Positions 24,601 to 32,700 of a stretch of 64,000 nt of DNA are shown piece by piece. The notes below the pieces were generated by a model. The model was given only the letters and a program-made list of their open reading frames with translations. It had not been told where the DNA came from and ran no database searches. Where the stretch lies: the NCBI RefSeq assembly GCF_032854445.1, contig NC_088304.1, forward strand, positions 19,567,850 through 19,631,849, given 5' to 3'. The position numbers were made by a program, and so were the translations under genes. Origin of the DNA: Liolophura sinensis. Taxonomy: Eukaryota > Mollusca > Polyplacophora > Chitonida > Chitonidae. Numbering within the stretch: the stretch's first letter is position 1; each line of letters opens with the position of its first letter.

Positions 24601-26074
24601 CATGAAATTTGTGGTCAATTTCAAATCTAAAGTTAGGAAAATTATCCAGTCAAGACAAAGTCTGATTTATGCAAATTTATAATCTCCATGGCCAGATTGA
24701 TATTCATAAAAAAAAGTGAAAGAAAAGTCACAAAAAATTCTGAAATTTCATTTCTATTCTCATAGAGGATCAAGTCAAATCAGATCCAGAAGATTCTGCG
24801 TGAGGAAAAGGATGTGTTGGCCGAGCAGGTAGCGACATGTCAGAGTCAGGTAGAGGCTCAGAATCTGGTTGTCAGGAAGCTGGAGGAGAAAGAGAGGATA
24901 CTACAGACCAACATGGCCACTGTGGAGAAAGAGCTCAGGTAAGGGAGACTACTCCAAGAGAATTTTCTTAATCTCTTTTCATGAAAGAGTCAGTAAATGT
25001 CCAGTGGTATGTCATGAATTTCACACCAGAGAAATATGTTGTTTAGTTTACCTTGCAACTTTTGTTGTGAGATTTTGGCATCTATCTCGCATGTAAAATT
25101 TCAGCGACTAATTAAACATCCTGTTATGTCACTTCTAATGTTTCTTCATGTACCAGTAATTTCTTCACCTGAACCGGGGCTTTGTTTGAGAATTTAACAG
25201 TTACTTTGTGTAACATTCGGCCTCCATTTTGTCAAGTGTGAAATTCCTCTTTGTGACTTTAGTTTGTGATCGCATCTGTCAGCAAAGCTGAATGTAAAAG
25301 AGTAGATGTATAAGTACAGAATGATTATTGAAATGTATAGATGTGTTTCACTTAATGTCCACGTTTGGATTCTTTTCCTTATAGCCTACGTCAGCAAGGT
25401 ATGGAAATGCACAAGCGTAAGGCCCTGGAGAGTGCGCAGACGGCAGCAGATCTCAAACTTCATCTGGACAAGTACCAGTCACAGCTGAAGGAGGCTCAGG
25501 AAGCTGTTGCTGATAAAACAGCCGCCCTTGAGCAGGAGTCCTTCAAACAAAAGAGGAACCAGGTCAGTCTGACAGGTCATAGGTCAAAGGTCGTAGGTCA
25601 TAATTTTGTAAACTTGTTATTATCACAAAATAACTTGAATTTTGTAAGTTAAGGCACCACAATTCTGAGGCCGCCATTAAAAATGTTTGTTGGGTGTGAA
25701 CTGAACAACCTTCCAAAGAATGGTCCTACTCTAAAGTTCTCTTTGAGACTTTGATGAAAGTTTTTTCTCTCTCTCTCTCTTTTAATTTTTTTTTAAATCC
25801 CTGAATTGTTAAAAAGATAAAAATTTATAACTGACTGACCATATTTTTTCTTATAGGGTCAGTTGGTTTCTCCCAGTTACATGTAGGAATTTTTAAGGAT
25901 TGTCTGAAAAGAAAAGTGCATGTCTTATAAGTGGTACAGGTAATGTTATGTGGCTGTTTTCACCGTTCGCAGGAAGAAATAGCTCGGTTACAGAGAAAGC
26001 TTGAGCGACAGAAGAAGATTGAGATTACAGGAGCTGCGGATGAGGTCCTCATGGAAGAGATTAAGGAATACAAG
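6540..26074 (+). CDS. RNF20: E3 ubiquitin ligase Bre1 (RNF20/RNF40), 17 exons, RING exon missing
   Basis: Bre1 works in the nucleus with RAD6-type E2 enzymes to monoubiquitinate histone H2B during transcription. The 17 exons below join with matching phases into 909 uninterrupted codons. Conserved blocks match the animal family: [93 protein letters not shown] and MEEIKEYK. Most of the protein is predicted coiled coil. Human RNF20 is about 975 residues; the shortfall of about 65 residues equals the terminal RING finger, which is not found between 26075 and the next gene. An assembly gap lies at 27326-27525. RNF20 and RNF40 are vertebrate duplicates, so a single invertebrate Bre1 is expected. 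Confidence 0.96.
6706..7026 (+). repeat. S1 fragment (-) followed by S2 SINE-like repeat (+)
   Basis: A reversed S1 piece (AAGAATATTTCATTTAGACG onward) abuts an S2-type sequence. The S2 part has a CATGGGGCTTCAGTGAT middle, GTGTACACTTATGTATGTTA, and a tail ending AACAACAATCAAATAAAT. It occupies nearly all of RNF20 intron 1-2. Confidence 0.5.
7045..7212 (+). CDS. RNF20: RNF20 exon 2 (codons 38-93)
   Basis: The acceptor is GCTTTTCAG and the donor GTACGT. The exon holds the conserved [13 protein letters not shown] and [16 protein letters not shown] blocks of the N-terminal E2-binding region. Confidence 0.95.
7213..8228 (+). repeat. RNF20 intron 2 with S3 tRNA-like SINE (about 7668-8026)
   Basis: The S3 head GCCCAGATAGCACAGTTTGT, then AGAGCATCTGCTTTGGGACC and GATCCAGAATCAATCC, resembles tRNA A and B boxes. 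The tail has CATATGACTGAAAAATTGTT followed by GACGTTAAACCCCAAGCAC and a short CACT repeat. The remainder of the intron shows nothing recognisable. Confidence 0.6.
8229..8298 (+). CDS. RNF20: RNF20 exon 3 (codons 94-116)
   Basis: The exon encodes [20 protein letters not shown] between CCTTTCAG and GTAAGT, and ends in phase 1. Confidence 0.9.
8699..9091 (+). CDS. RNF20: RNF20 exon 4 (codons 117-247)
   Basis: The first part is the conserved coiled coil ([30 protein letters not shown]). The second half is a Lys/Glu-rich low-complexity linker with repeated psi-K-x-E motifs (VKME, VKKE, VKQE). The acceptor TTAAG is weak but preserves frame, and the donor is GTAGGG. Confidence 0.92.
9722..9900 (+). 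CDS. RNF20: RNF20 exon 5 (codons 248-307)
   Basis: The exon continues the acidic/basic linker (IKTEVKEE) and then a coiled coil with [20 protein letters not shown]. The donor GTTGGT is weak. The S2-derived tandem array starts only about 20 nt further on. Confidence 0.9.
9921..10930 (+). repeat. S2 SINE with internal 150-bp unit amplified six times
   Basis: Units start GTGATAACCTGTGGGTGCAG followed by GTTCAAACCTGGCC, a B-box-like motif. They repeat every 150 bp at about 9921, 10071, 10221, 10371, 10521 and 10671. After the sixth unit the S2 repeat continues through GTATAAATAAAAGTCC. Because 150 is a multiple of three, one reading frame stays open across units; I regard that as incidental. Confidence 0.9.
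10931..11316 (+). other. RNF20 intron 5 remainder, nothing recognised
   Basis: This AT-rich sequence lies between the S2 array and exon 6. It ends in a pyrimidine tract with ten consecutive pyrimidines just before the acceptor. Confidence 0.5.
11317..11535 (+). CDS. RNF20: RNF20 exon 6 (codons 308-380)
   Basis: The 73 codons form a long coiled coil starting [20 protein letters not shown] and ending [10 protein letters not shown]. The exon follows a strong pyrimidine tract and CTCAG, and the donor is GTGAGT. Confidence 0.94.
11536..12508 (+). other. RNF20 intron 6, no gene seen
   Basis: There is no array and no full SINE copy. A stretch near 12280-12330 has short TGACTGAC-type repeats. I see no supported coding or RNA feature. 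Confidence 0.5.
12509..12634 (+). CDS. RNF20: RNF20 exon 7 (codons 381-422)
   Basis: The exon encodes [19 protein letters not shown] and more heptad-like sequence to QLKLD. The acceptor is TGTACAG and the donor GTGAGT. Confidence 0.93.
12862..13031 (-). repeat. S1 SINE-like repeat
   Basis: This is a near full-length reversed copy. TATTTATTTATTTGATTGGT begins the tail complement, and the head complement CTAACCGACTGAGCCACGGA closes it. Confidence 0.7.
13409..13582 (+). CDS. RNF20: RNF20 exon 8 (codons 423-480)
   Basis: The exon contains [13 protein letters not shown], one of the best conserved Bre1 blocks. The acceptor is GTTTACAG and the donor GTACGG. Confidence 0.95.
13725..13925 (-). repeat. 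S1 SINE-like repeat, partial
   Basis: The reversed tail (TGATTGGTATTTTACGCCGT) and middle (CCAGCGTTATGGTGGGAAG) are present. The tRNA-like head is missing. Confidence 0.65.
14313..14448 (+). CDS. RNF20: RNF20 exon 9 (codons 481-525)
   Basis: The exon encodes [20 protein letters not shown] then [15 protein letters not shown], conserved in human RNF20. It ends in phase 1 before GTGAGG. Its last 67 nt (14382-14448) also begin with GTGAGG and are the template of the array that follows. Confidence 0.95.
14449..15690 (+). repeat. 46/67-bp array copied from RNF20 exon 9 end plus 5' splice site
   Basis: About 25 units follow the exon without a break. Short units are 46 bp and long units 67 bp (for example 14495-14561). 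Each carries the exon text GAACAGAACCTCACTGCTAA, then GAGCARACAG and the donor GTGAGG. The long unit equals the last 67 nt of exon 9. The short unit differs by a 21-bp deletion between two GAGG copies. The last units near 15640-15690 are decayed. Confidence 0.95.
16001..17369 (+). repeat. 88/100-bp array ending at the RNF20 exon 10 acceptor
   Basis: Fifteen units start at 16001, 16089, 16177, 16265, 16365, 16453, 16541, 16629, 16717, 16817, 16905, 17005, 17093, 17181 and 17281. Each begins GGCCAGAGGTAGTCACATCT (or a close variant) and ends GTGTGTTYGCAG. The true acceptor at 17368-17369 stands in the same register, 88 bp after the last start. The 100-bp units carry an extra ATCGCCGACTC segment. 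Four units (16541, 16717, 17093, 17181) have lost the AG. Confidence 0.95.
17370..17491 (+). CDS. RNF20: RNF20 exon 10 (codons 526-566)
   Basis: The exon joins exon 9 to read [20 protein letters not shown]. The acceptor GTTCGCAG is the last unit of an 88-bp array, and the donor is GTACAG. Confidence 0.95.
17545..18195 (+). repeat. 49-bp minisatellite, about 13 copies (RNF20 intron 10)
   Basis: The unit is GATGGAGAGATGCTGTTGTC followed by ATTATTAGTCCCCTGTCAGC and AATATAGCA. Units are over 90 percent alike, which suggests recent expansion. No splice-site copy is evident in the unit. Confidence 0.92.
18657..18835 (+). CDS. RNF20: RNF20 exon 11 (codons 567-625)
   Basis: A variable acidic linker rich in Glu and Lys ([15 protein letters not shown]) precedes [15 protein letters not shown]. 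The donor GTAAGT is copied in a 33-bp array immediately downstream. Confidence 0.93.
18831..18968 (+). repeat. 33-bp array copying the RNF20 exon 11 5' splice site
   Basis: TTCAAGTAAGTCAG occurs at 18831 (the true exon end and donor), 18864, 18897 and 18930, exactly 33 bp apart. A decayed fifth copy lies at 18963. Each copy keeps a consensus GTAAGT donor. Confidence 0.93.
19498..19582 (+). CDS. RNF20: RNF20 exon 12 (codons 626-654)
   Basis: The exon encodes [20 protein letters not shown] and EQKDKVQ, nearly identical to the vertebrate block. The acceptor is TTCACAG and the donor GTAAGT. Confidence 0.96.
19640..19870 (+). repeat. S2-like SINE fragment (RNF20 intron 12)
   Basis: CTGCCAAAGGTCGGTGGTTT and the following TCTCCAGGCACTCC match the middle of S2 copies. 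The outer borders are unclear. Confidence 0.35.
20141..20323 (+). CDS. RNF20: RNF20 exon 13 (codons 655-715)
   Basis: The exon starts [15 protein letters not shown] and contains [16 protein letters not shown]. It is a continuous coiled coil, followed by the donor GTGGGT. Confidence 0.95.
20630..21550 (+). repeat. Higher-order tandem repeat, alternating about 175- and 157-bp units
   Basis: The marker GTTAGGGGTGGTATCTCA or a near variant occurs at 20643, 20818, 20975, 21149, 21307 and 21460. Alternate units share variants (CCACATGTATTGAGCTCCGT versus CTGCAGGTATTGAGG), giving a 332-bp higher-order period. It lies in RNF20 intron 13. Confidence 0.85.
21551..22120 (+). other. RNF20 intron 13 segment with possible promoter-like motifs
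   Basis: No gene is seen. The part near 21757-21990 holds GGTCACGTG, the octamer-like ATTTGCAT and GCGGCCGCCATCTTG, a YY1-like site in reverse. A transposed promoter fragment or enhancer is possible but unproven. Confidence 0.3.
22127..22325 (+). repeat. S1 SINE-like repeat
   Basis: The copy runs from CAGGAGCCTCTTAACAATGT to the tail AGATAAATAAATAAAT. It has CCATAATGCTGGCC and AAGTGAAATATTCTTGAGTA in the standard order. Confidence 0.7.
22905..23122 (+). repeat. S1 SINE-like repeat
   Basis: The head is AGCGCGCTAGGGCAGTG, the middle includes CCTCCCACCATAATGCTGGC, and the tail is AACACCAATCAAAAGT. It lies just 5' of RNF20 exon 14. Confidence 0.7.
23244..23372 (+). CDS. RNF20: RNF20 exon 14 (codons 716-758)
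   Basis: The exon contains [15 protein letters not shown] and [14 protein letters not shown], diagnostic of Bre1. The acceptor is TCCCCAG and the donor GTCAGT. Confidence 0.97.
23605..23706 (+). repeat. S1 SINE 3' fragment
   Basis: The fragment keeps CCCCTGGGCACTGCCCAGTT, a TCCTCCCACTATAATGCTAG segment and the AAATAAATAAAT tail. Confidence 0.6.
23796..24514 (-). mobile_element. Penelope-like retroelement remnant with inverted arms
   Basis: A perfect 13-bp direct repeat, AAACTGCTTTGAA, flanks the insert (23783-23795 and 24515-24527). Arms of about 165 bp at 23796-23960 and 24311-24474 are inverted copies. Between them the minus strand encodes the end of a GIY-YIG-type endonuclease domain: [36 protein letters not shown] and LPSAYNDLI. 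That motif series and inverted terminal structure fit Penelope-like elements. Only the 3' end of the element is present; the reverse transcriptase is absent. The arms differ by only a few bases, so insertion is fairly recent. It lies in RNF20 intron 14. Confidence 0.75.
24766..24938 (+). CDS. RNF20: RNF20 exon 15 (codons 759-815)
   Basis: The exon begins [20 protein letters not shown], matching the vertebrate RIKSNQIHKLL block, and continues to VEKEL. It ends in phase 2 before GTAAGG. Confidence 0.95.
25385..25562 (+). CDS. RNF20: RNF20 exon 16 (codons 816-875)
   Basis: The exon encodes [20 protein letters not shown] and onward, comparable to the MNKRKAMEAAQLA region of human RNF20. The donor is GTCAGT. 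Confidence 0.94.
25973..26074 (+). CDS. RNF20: RNF20 exon 17 (codons 876-909), last exon seen
   Basis: The exon encodes [13 protein letters not shown] and ends [12 protein letters not shown], the segment directly before the RING finger in all Bre1 proteins. It ends in phase 0 at GTAACC, so at least one more exon is required. Confidence 0.95.
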
Positions 26075-26280
26075 GTAACCTACCTGTGAGAAGCACTGGA
26101 GCTCTGCATTGGTCTTTTATGGATGTCTCGAACATATATGTTGCATGATTAAGATATTTGTGTTGCAGCAGTCGAACTGTCCTCATGCCTGATTGGGAAT
26201 AAATTTTACGCGGTCTTACATGAAGTTTGTGTACCTTCCATACACCAGTACTAATACACTAATATGGCCTACACATTGAA

Positions 26281-27325
26281 TTGACTTTGCTGGTGGAAAT
26301 GTGTGTAACACAAGTGGGAAAGTCTGTCAGTTACATGCCAAGTCATGTCAGTGGTTTTTGCTGGTGGAAATGTGTGCATCACGAGTGGGAAAGTCTGTCA
26401 GTTACATGCCAAGTCATGTCAGTGGTTTTTGCTGGTGGAAATGTGTGCATCACAAGTGGGAGAGTCTGTCAGTTACATGCCAAGTCATGTCAGTGGTTTT
26501 TGCTGGTGGAAATGTGTGCATCACGAGCGGGAAAGTCTGTCAGTTACATGCCAAGTCATGTCAGTGGTTTTTGCTGGTGGAAATGTGTGCATCACGAGCG
26601 GGAAAGGTCTGTCAGTTACATGCCAAGTCATGTCAGTGGTTTTTTGCTGGTGGAAATGTGTGCATCACAAGTGGGAAAGTCTGTCAGTTACATGCCAAGT
26701 CATGTCAGTGGTTTTTGCTGGTGGAAATGTGTGCATCACAAGTGGGAAAGTCTGTCATTTACATGCCGAGTCATGTCAGTGGTTTTTGCTGGTGGAAATG
26801 TGTGCATCACAAGTGGGAAAGTCTGTCAGTTACATGCCAAGTCATGTCAGTGGTTTTTTGCTGGTGGAAATGTGTGCATCACAAGTGGGAAAGTCTATCA
26901 GTTACATGCCAAGTCATGTCAGTGGTTTTTGCTGGTGGAAATGTGTGCATCACAAGTGGGAAAGTCTGTCAGTTACATGCCAAGTCATGTCAGTGGTTTT
27001 TGCTGGTGGAAAATGTGTGCATCACAAGTGGGAAAGTCTATCAGTTACATGCCAAGTCATGTCAGTGGTTTTTGCTGGTGGAAATGTGTGCATCACAAGT
27101 GGGAAAGTCCTGTCAGTTACATGCCAAGTCATGTCAGTGGTTTTTGCTGGTGGAAATGTGTGCATCACAAGTGGGAATGTCTGTCAGTTACATGCCAAGT
27201 CATGTCAGTGGTTTTTGCTGGTGGAAATGTGTGCATCACGAGTGGGAAAGTCTATCAGTTACATGCCAAGTCATGTCAGTGGTTTTTGCTGGTGGAAATG
27301 TGGTGCATCACAAGTGGGAAAGTCT
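26281..27325 (+). repeat. 70-bp minisatellite running into the assembly gap
   Basis: About 15 units contain TTTTGCTGGTGGAAATGTGT, then GCATCACAAGTGGGAAAGTC and TGTCAGTTACATGCC. Single-base length changes shift the phase between units. The array is cut by the gap, so its true size is unknown. Confidence 0.93.
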
Positions 27326-27525
27326 NNNNNNNNNNNNNNNNNNNNNNNNNNNNNNNNNNNNNNNNNNNNNNNNNNNNNNNNNNNNNNNNNNNNNNNNNNN
27401 NNNNNNNNNNNNNNNNNNNNNNNNNNNNNNNNNNNNNNNNNNNNNNNNNNNNNNNNNNNNNNNNNNNNNNNNNNNNNNNNNNNNNNNNNNNNNNNNNNNN
27501 NNNNNNNNNNNNNNNNNNNNNNNNN
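27326..27525. other. Assembly gap (200 N)
   Basis: A run of exactly 200 N sits inside or at the end of the 70-bp array. Such round numbers usually mean unknown length. The missing RNF20 RING exon is expected around here. Confidence 0.98.
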
Positions 27526-28129
27526 CTGTACCAAAAACAATCGATCACAACTGCACAAATTCACAAACTAAATACATTTCTAGACACTACACCCAGTTTG
27601 GACGCCATCTAGTTCTGATAGTCGTACCTACAAGTTATGTGATTGATGTGAGTCCGGAAAAAAATATAAGGTTGTTTAAGGGCGATAATATAGTGGCATG
27701 AGGCAAGTCTAGTCGCCCATTTGGCTAGTTCACTTCCCCTGTCGTCAGATGACGCGTCAGTCTCGCTTGTTCTTGCATGTGATCAAAATAGATACAGACA
27801 ACTTACGGCCACAGTGCATGTAGTGTGTGAAAATGTATTTATTTTGTGAATTGTGCCATTGTCATGGATCGTTTTTGGTTCTGTAACGCTCAGAACAGGT
27901 TAGTTGAAGATGCGGTAAATGTGGCATGCCGTCGATCCAACACATCAGAAGCAGTTATTTCCAGTAACTCCCCCAACACTTCTTGCTGGTCGATACAGAG
28001 AATTACACTCCGCAATTAGTCTTGGCCTCTGATTTGTGATGTTTGGACTGCATGGTTATGATGTTTACAGCTGATCACCTGTAGTGACTGGTTGTGACGT
28101 TTGAAGTGATCATAATTTTACAGTTGATT
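27526..28129 (+). other. Unassigned sequence after the gap
   Basis: No RING-type Cys/His pattern is present in any frame I read. An ATG at 27864 starts MDRFWFCNAQN before a GTTAGT donor at 27899. It might be the start exon of the tetraspan gene downstream, but a join to that gene is not supported in phase. Confidence 0.3.
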
Positions 28130-29617
28130 CAATGTGTTAACAGGTTTGTCATGTTTCTGCTGGTTGTGCTCTTACACCTTTGTCAACGGGTTTGTCATGT
28201 TTACATTGGTTGTCATGTTGACAGTTTACACAGTTTTCCTGTGTGACATGATGATGTTTATGCTAGTTGTGATGTTATTGCTGGTTGTGATGTTATTGCT
28301 GGTTGTGATGTTTGTGGTGTTTGTAATGGTTGTGAAGTTTATCCTGGTTGAGATGTTCATGCTGGTTGTGATGTTTGTGCTGGTGGTGATGGTCGTGCTG
28401 GTTGTTATGTTTATGCTGGTTGTCATGTTTGCCTTGGTTTGTCTTGTGTGCCTTGGTTTGTCTTGTGTGCCTTGGTTTGTTTGTTTTTTTGCCTTTGTTT
28501 GTATTGTTTATGCTGGTTGTGATGATGGCCTGGCCTGTGAAGTTTATACTGGTTTTCATTTTTAGCTCGATTTGACATGTTTGTTGTGATTTACGGCTGA
28601 TCACCTGTGTCAACCATTTTGTCATGTTTATGCTGATTGCTTTAACTAGTGTGTGTTTACCAAGGTTGGTCATGGTTACACAGGTTGTCATGTTTCACAG
28701 TTTAACAGTGTGATGTGATGATTTTTGTGCTTGTTCTCATGTTTGTGCTGGATTTGATGTTTACCTTGGTTTGTCATATTTACATGTACATTGGTTGTGA
28801 TATTTACAGCTAATCACCTGTGTATGTAGAGCTTAGATGTTTGTACTGGTTGTAATGTTTACCCTGGTTGTGATGTTTTTAGCTAATCACCTATGTATGT
28901 GGAGCTTAGTTGTATGTACTGGTTGTGATGTTTGCAGTTATTCACCTGTGTATGTGGAGCTTAGCTGTTTGTACTGGTTGTGATGTTTGGGCTGGTTGTG
29001 ACGCTTGTAGCTGATCACCTGTGTATTATTATATGTATATAGAGCTAAGATGTTTGTACTGCTTTTGATGTTTACACTGTTGTCATGTTTACAACTAATC
29101 ACCTGTGTATGTGGAGGTTAGATGTTTGTACTGGTTGTGATGTTTGTGCTGGCTGTGATGATTATGCTGTTTGTGATGTTTATGCTGGTTGTGATGTTTA
29201 TGCTGGTTGTATAATGTTTATGCTGATTGTGTGATGTTTTCAGGTAATCACATGTGTACCATTATGGGGAGGTCAGATGTTTGTACTGGTTGTGATGTTT
29301 ATGCTGGTTGTGTGATGTTTCGCTAATCACCTGTGTATCATTATGGGGAGCTCAGATGGTTGTAAAGATTGTGATATTTACCCTGGTTGTGATATTTACC
29401 CTGGTTGTGATGTTTACCCTGGTTGTGATATTTACCCTGGTTGTCATGTTTACCCTGGTTGTCATGTTTACCCTGGTTTCTCATGGTTACAGCTAATCTT
29501 CTGTGTATCATTATGGGGAGGTCAGATGTTTGTAAAGGTTGTGATATTTACCCTGGTTTGCGATGTTGACCCTGGTTGTGATGTTTACACTGGTTGTGAT
29601 GTTTCAGCTAATCACCT
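28130..29617 (+). repeat. Degenerate GGTTGTGATGTTT-type tandem region
   Basis: Short units such as TGCTGGTTGTGATGTTTA recur. Longer repeats of about 100-200 bp contain TTCAGCTAATCACCTGTGTA and a TATGTGGAGCTTAGATG segment. The array runs right up to the first tetraspan exon. Open frames in it (V/L/M-rich on plus, N/T/I-rich on minus) are by-products of the repeat. Confidence 0.85.
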
Positions 29618-29636
29618 GTGTATGTGGTTGTGATAG

Positions 29637-29756
29637 CCTTCATACTGATCATCATTGCACTAGCTGGTACCTGGCTCGAGACTGAGAAAGGAGAAATATC
29701 CGACTCGCTCTGGGAGTCCTGCCGGGAGACACTATGTACAGACCCTGCCAAAACAG
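29637..29756 (+). CDS. Tetraspan exon with TM1 and LW-C-C motif
   Basis: The frame is open from 29612, just after a TAA at 29609. The acceptor could be the AG at 29636 or at 29663, both needing a phase-1 donor upstream. The donor GTGAGA at 29757 is good. Confidence 0.65.
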
Positions 29757-32700
29757 GTGAGAAAAACCAGTCATTATTTGTGTCGCGATTATTTGTGTCA
29801 CTTTCTCAGCATTGCCCGGGTGTAGTGCAAAGTATATTTATACACGTGTACAACTTGGTCTGAATATGTTAACTGTGTGTACACAGCGATGTTTTAACTT
29901 CTCCTGTTTATTATGTGTAAATAATTTCAGCTAAGGTACACATGTAGGCCCACAGGGTTTTTAATAATTAGTGTGCATACCTTACGGAAGGAGGTCAAAG
30001 GTGAAAAACTATTATGACGGCGTAATACCTACTTGTCAGCTGTAACTTGTGAGCTTTGTGAAACGGGCTGCTCTTTGTCTAGGAACTACCTGTAATTGTT
30101 GTTGAAGATTTGTTAGGAACGTTCATGTAGGATGATAATTCTAGCAGAATTATATAAAGTGGCTCAGAAGCACAAATGTTTTTTTGTTTTTTTTATTTGC
30201 CTCTAGTAATTATATAGTAAGTATTTTGGCAAGCTTTTAAGGTTATTTACATTAAATGGTCAGAGTGTGAGAAGTTAGAAGGTGTTTACAGGAACAATGT
30301 GTATCAGATTTCACTTCACCTTTCACATGGTCGTTTTATGACTAAAAAAAAAAATTTGTGTTACCCAGCATTTTTTGTTTCTCTTTTTTTTTCTGGCTAA
30401 TTTGAAGTACATGTAATTTCGATTAATGTAGGTTAAATGTCCATGATCTGGGCTAATGTTCACCTGAACAATTATTCTCTGTCTACAGGTTATAAGCTTT
30501 CTACAGCCTGTTATTTGGCCCTTTTTGAACATCCTGAGCCTATTGATGATAAACACACACGCTCTACTGGCTATTTATAATGCAAACATGAAGTTGACAT
30601 TAGCTCGTCACACATAAATGTACCTGTATATTTAGCAAACATTTGTGCCCAGTTAATCTTGGGAACACCGTAGGTGAACATACGTGTAATGTAATTCTTC
30701 AACCTTTCTGCACGTTCGCAAGGAAGGTGTTTATTCAAGCATATTCTGAAGCATTATTTCGTGTTGACTGGCCAATCCAACCATTGTAGTTTAGTCTCCA
30801 AAATCAAATAAAAAAAATGTGCATAAATTGCAATGGAAGTTGCTCTTTGACATATGAAAATGTTGAGGAATTAGTGTACAAAACAAGGTTCTTGTGTTTG
30901 GGAGCACTGCCATTTGGGCAATAGGGTGTTTTAACATGGTGAATTCAGTGTTAATACGTTATTCACATACCAGATCCATACTAGCACTACATGTATATTA
31001 GTAAAGCAAAGATGAGACATTCAAAGCTTGTATTTTGTCTGAATATCAATACACGCTGACTGATGTTGATATCCTGCTTTGTTTTAACAGACAGATCAGT
31101 ACCTGGAGGTAGGTTCATTGTGTAGTGCATTTGTATGTGTAGTATACGCCGTGCTAGCCCCTGTGTTAGATTTGACAATAGTTTATTGATGTTTGTAGAT
31201 ATGTTTGCACATGTGGATGTTTATAGGTATGTGTACACGTGAATGTATGTAGATATGTGAACACATGTGAATGTACGTAGATATGTGTACGCACATGGTT
31301 GCTTGTAGATATGTGTACACACGTGGATGTATGTAGATATGTATGCACATGTGCATGTTTATATGTATGTGTACACCTGTGAATGTATGTAGATATGTGT
31401 ACACATGTGAATGTATGTAGATATGTGTACGCACATGGTTGCTTGTAGATATGTGTACACACGTGGATGTATGTAGATATGTATGCACATATGGATGTAT
31501 GTAGATATGTATGCACATGTGGATGTATGTAGATATGTGTACACATGTGGATGTATGTAGATATGTATGCACATGTGGATGCATGTTAATGTGTACAGAT
31601 GTGGATGTATGTAGATATGTGTACAGATGTGGATGTACATGTGGCTTCGGGTTCACCCTGAATGGCCTATTCACACCCATGTAGTTTTATACCGTGAGTT
31701 AAAAGTTGACGTACATGTATTTTGCTTCATTGCTCAGCACCTAAAGGCAATTAGTTTGCATTGTTTTTACGATGTGGTTTAGTTTATGCTGTGTCAGCTG
31801 GTAGTGTAGTGACTTGTGACAGCACCTAATCCCTGTGTGATAACAGAGAATGACCAGTGTGTGTTGTGTCCGCTGGTAGTGTAGTGACTTGTGACAGCAC
31901 CTAATCCCTGTGTTGTGTCAGCTGGTAGTGTAGTGACTTGTGACAGCACCTAATCCCTGTGTGATAACAGAGAATGACCAGTGTGTGTTGTGTCCGCTGG
32001 TAGTGTAGTGACTTGTGACAGCACCTAATCCCTGTGTAATCATCAGTTTGTGTTGTGTCCGCTGGTAATGTACCAGTAGTTTAGTGAATTCTTAGCTTTT
32101 AGTTCATATAGAAGGCAAGGAATGAAACAATATGTTGGCATTGTTTTGCTTTTGGCTATATACATGCATACTCAGTTTTGAAGCCCTGGGTTGTGCGAGT
32201 CAGGTATGTGACACTGTATTCACATACTCAGTTTTGAAGCCCTGAGTTGTTTGAGTCATTGGTGTGACACTGTATTCACATACTCAGTTTTGAAGCCCTG
32301 AGTTGTTTGAGTCATGTGTGTGACACTGTATTCACATACTCAGTTTGGAGGTCTTGAGTTGTTTGAGTCGTGTGTGTGACACTGTATTCACATACTCAGT
32401 TTGGAGGTCCTGAGTTGTATGAGTCGTGTGTGTGAAGCTGTATTCACATACTCAGTTTGGAGGCCCTGAGTTGTTTGAGTCATGTGTGTGACACTGTATT
32501 CACATACTCAGTTTGGAGGCCCTATACTCAGTTTGGAGGCCCTGAGTTGTTTGAGTCATGTTTGTGACGCTGTATTCACATACTCAGTTTGGAGGCCCTG
32601 AGTTGTTTGAGTCATGTGTGTGACGCTCTATTCACATTCTCAGTTTGGAGGGCCCTGAGTTGTTTGAGTCGTGTGTGTGACGCTGTATTCACTTAATCAG

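Noticed and set aside
26281-27701. Three overlapping open frames of over 400 codons
   Set aside because: They run through a 70-bp tandem repeat and across the N gap in all three plus frames. This is a repeat by-product, not genes.
27864-27898. Start exon (MDRFWFCNAQN) of the tetraspan gene
   Set aside because: Its donor phase fits only the acceptor at 29607, after which the first codon is TAA. It is kept as a question, not a call.
28134-28691. Val/Leu-rich plus-strand and Asn/Thr-rich minus-strand frames
   Set aside because: Both are translations of GGTTGTGATGTTT-type repeats, with no independent support.
31166-31680. His/Tyr/Thr-rich repeat proteins on the minus strand
   Set aside because: Several frames are open at once over a low-complexity array lying in a tetraspan intron.
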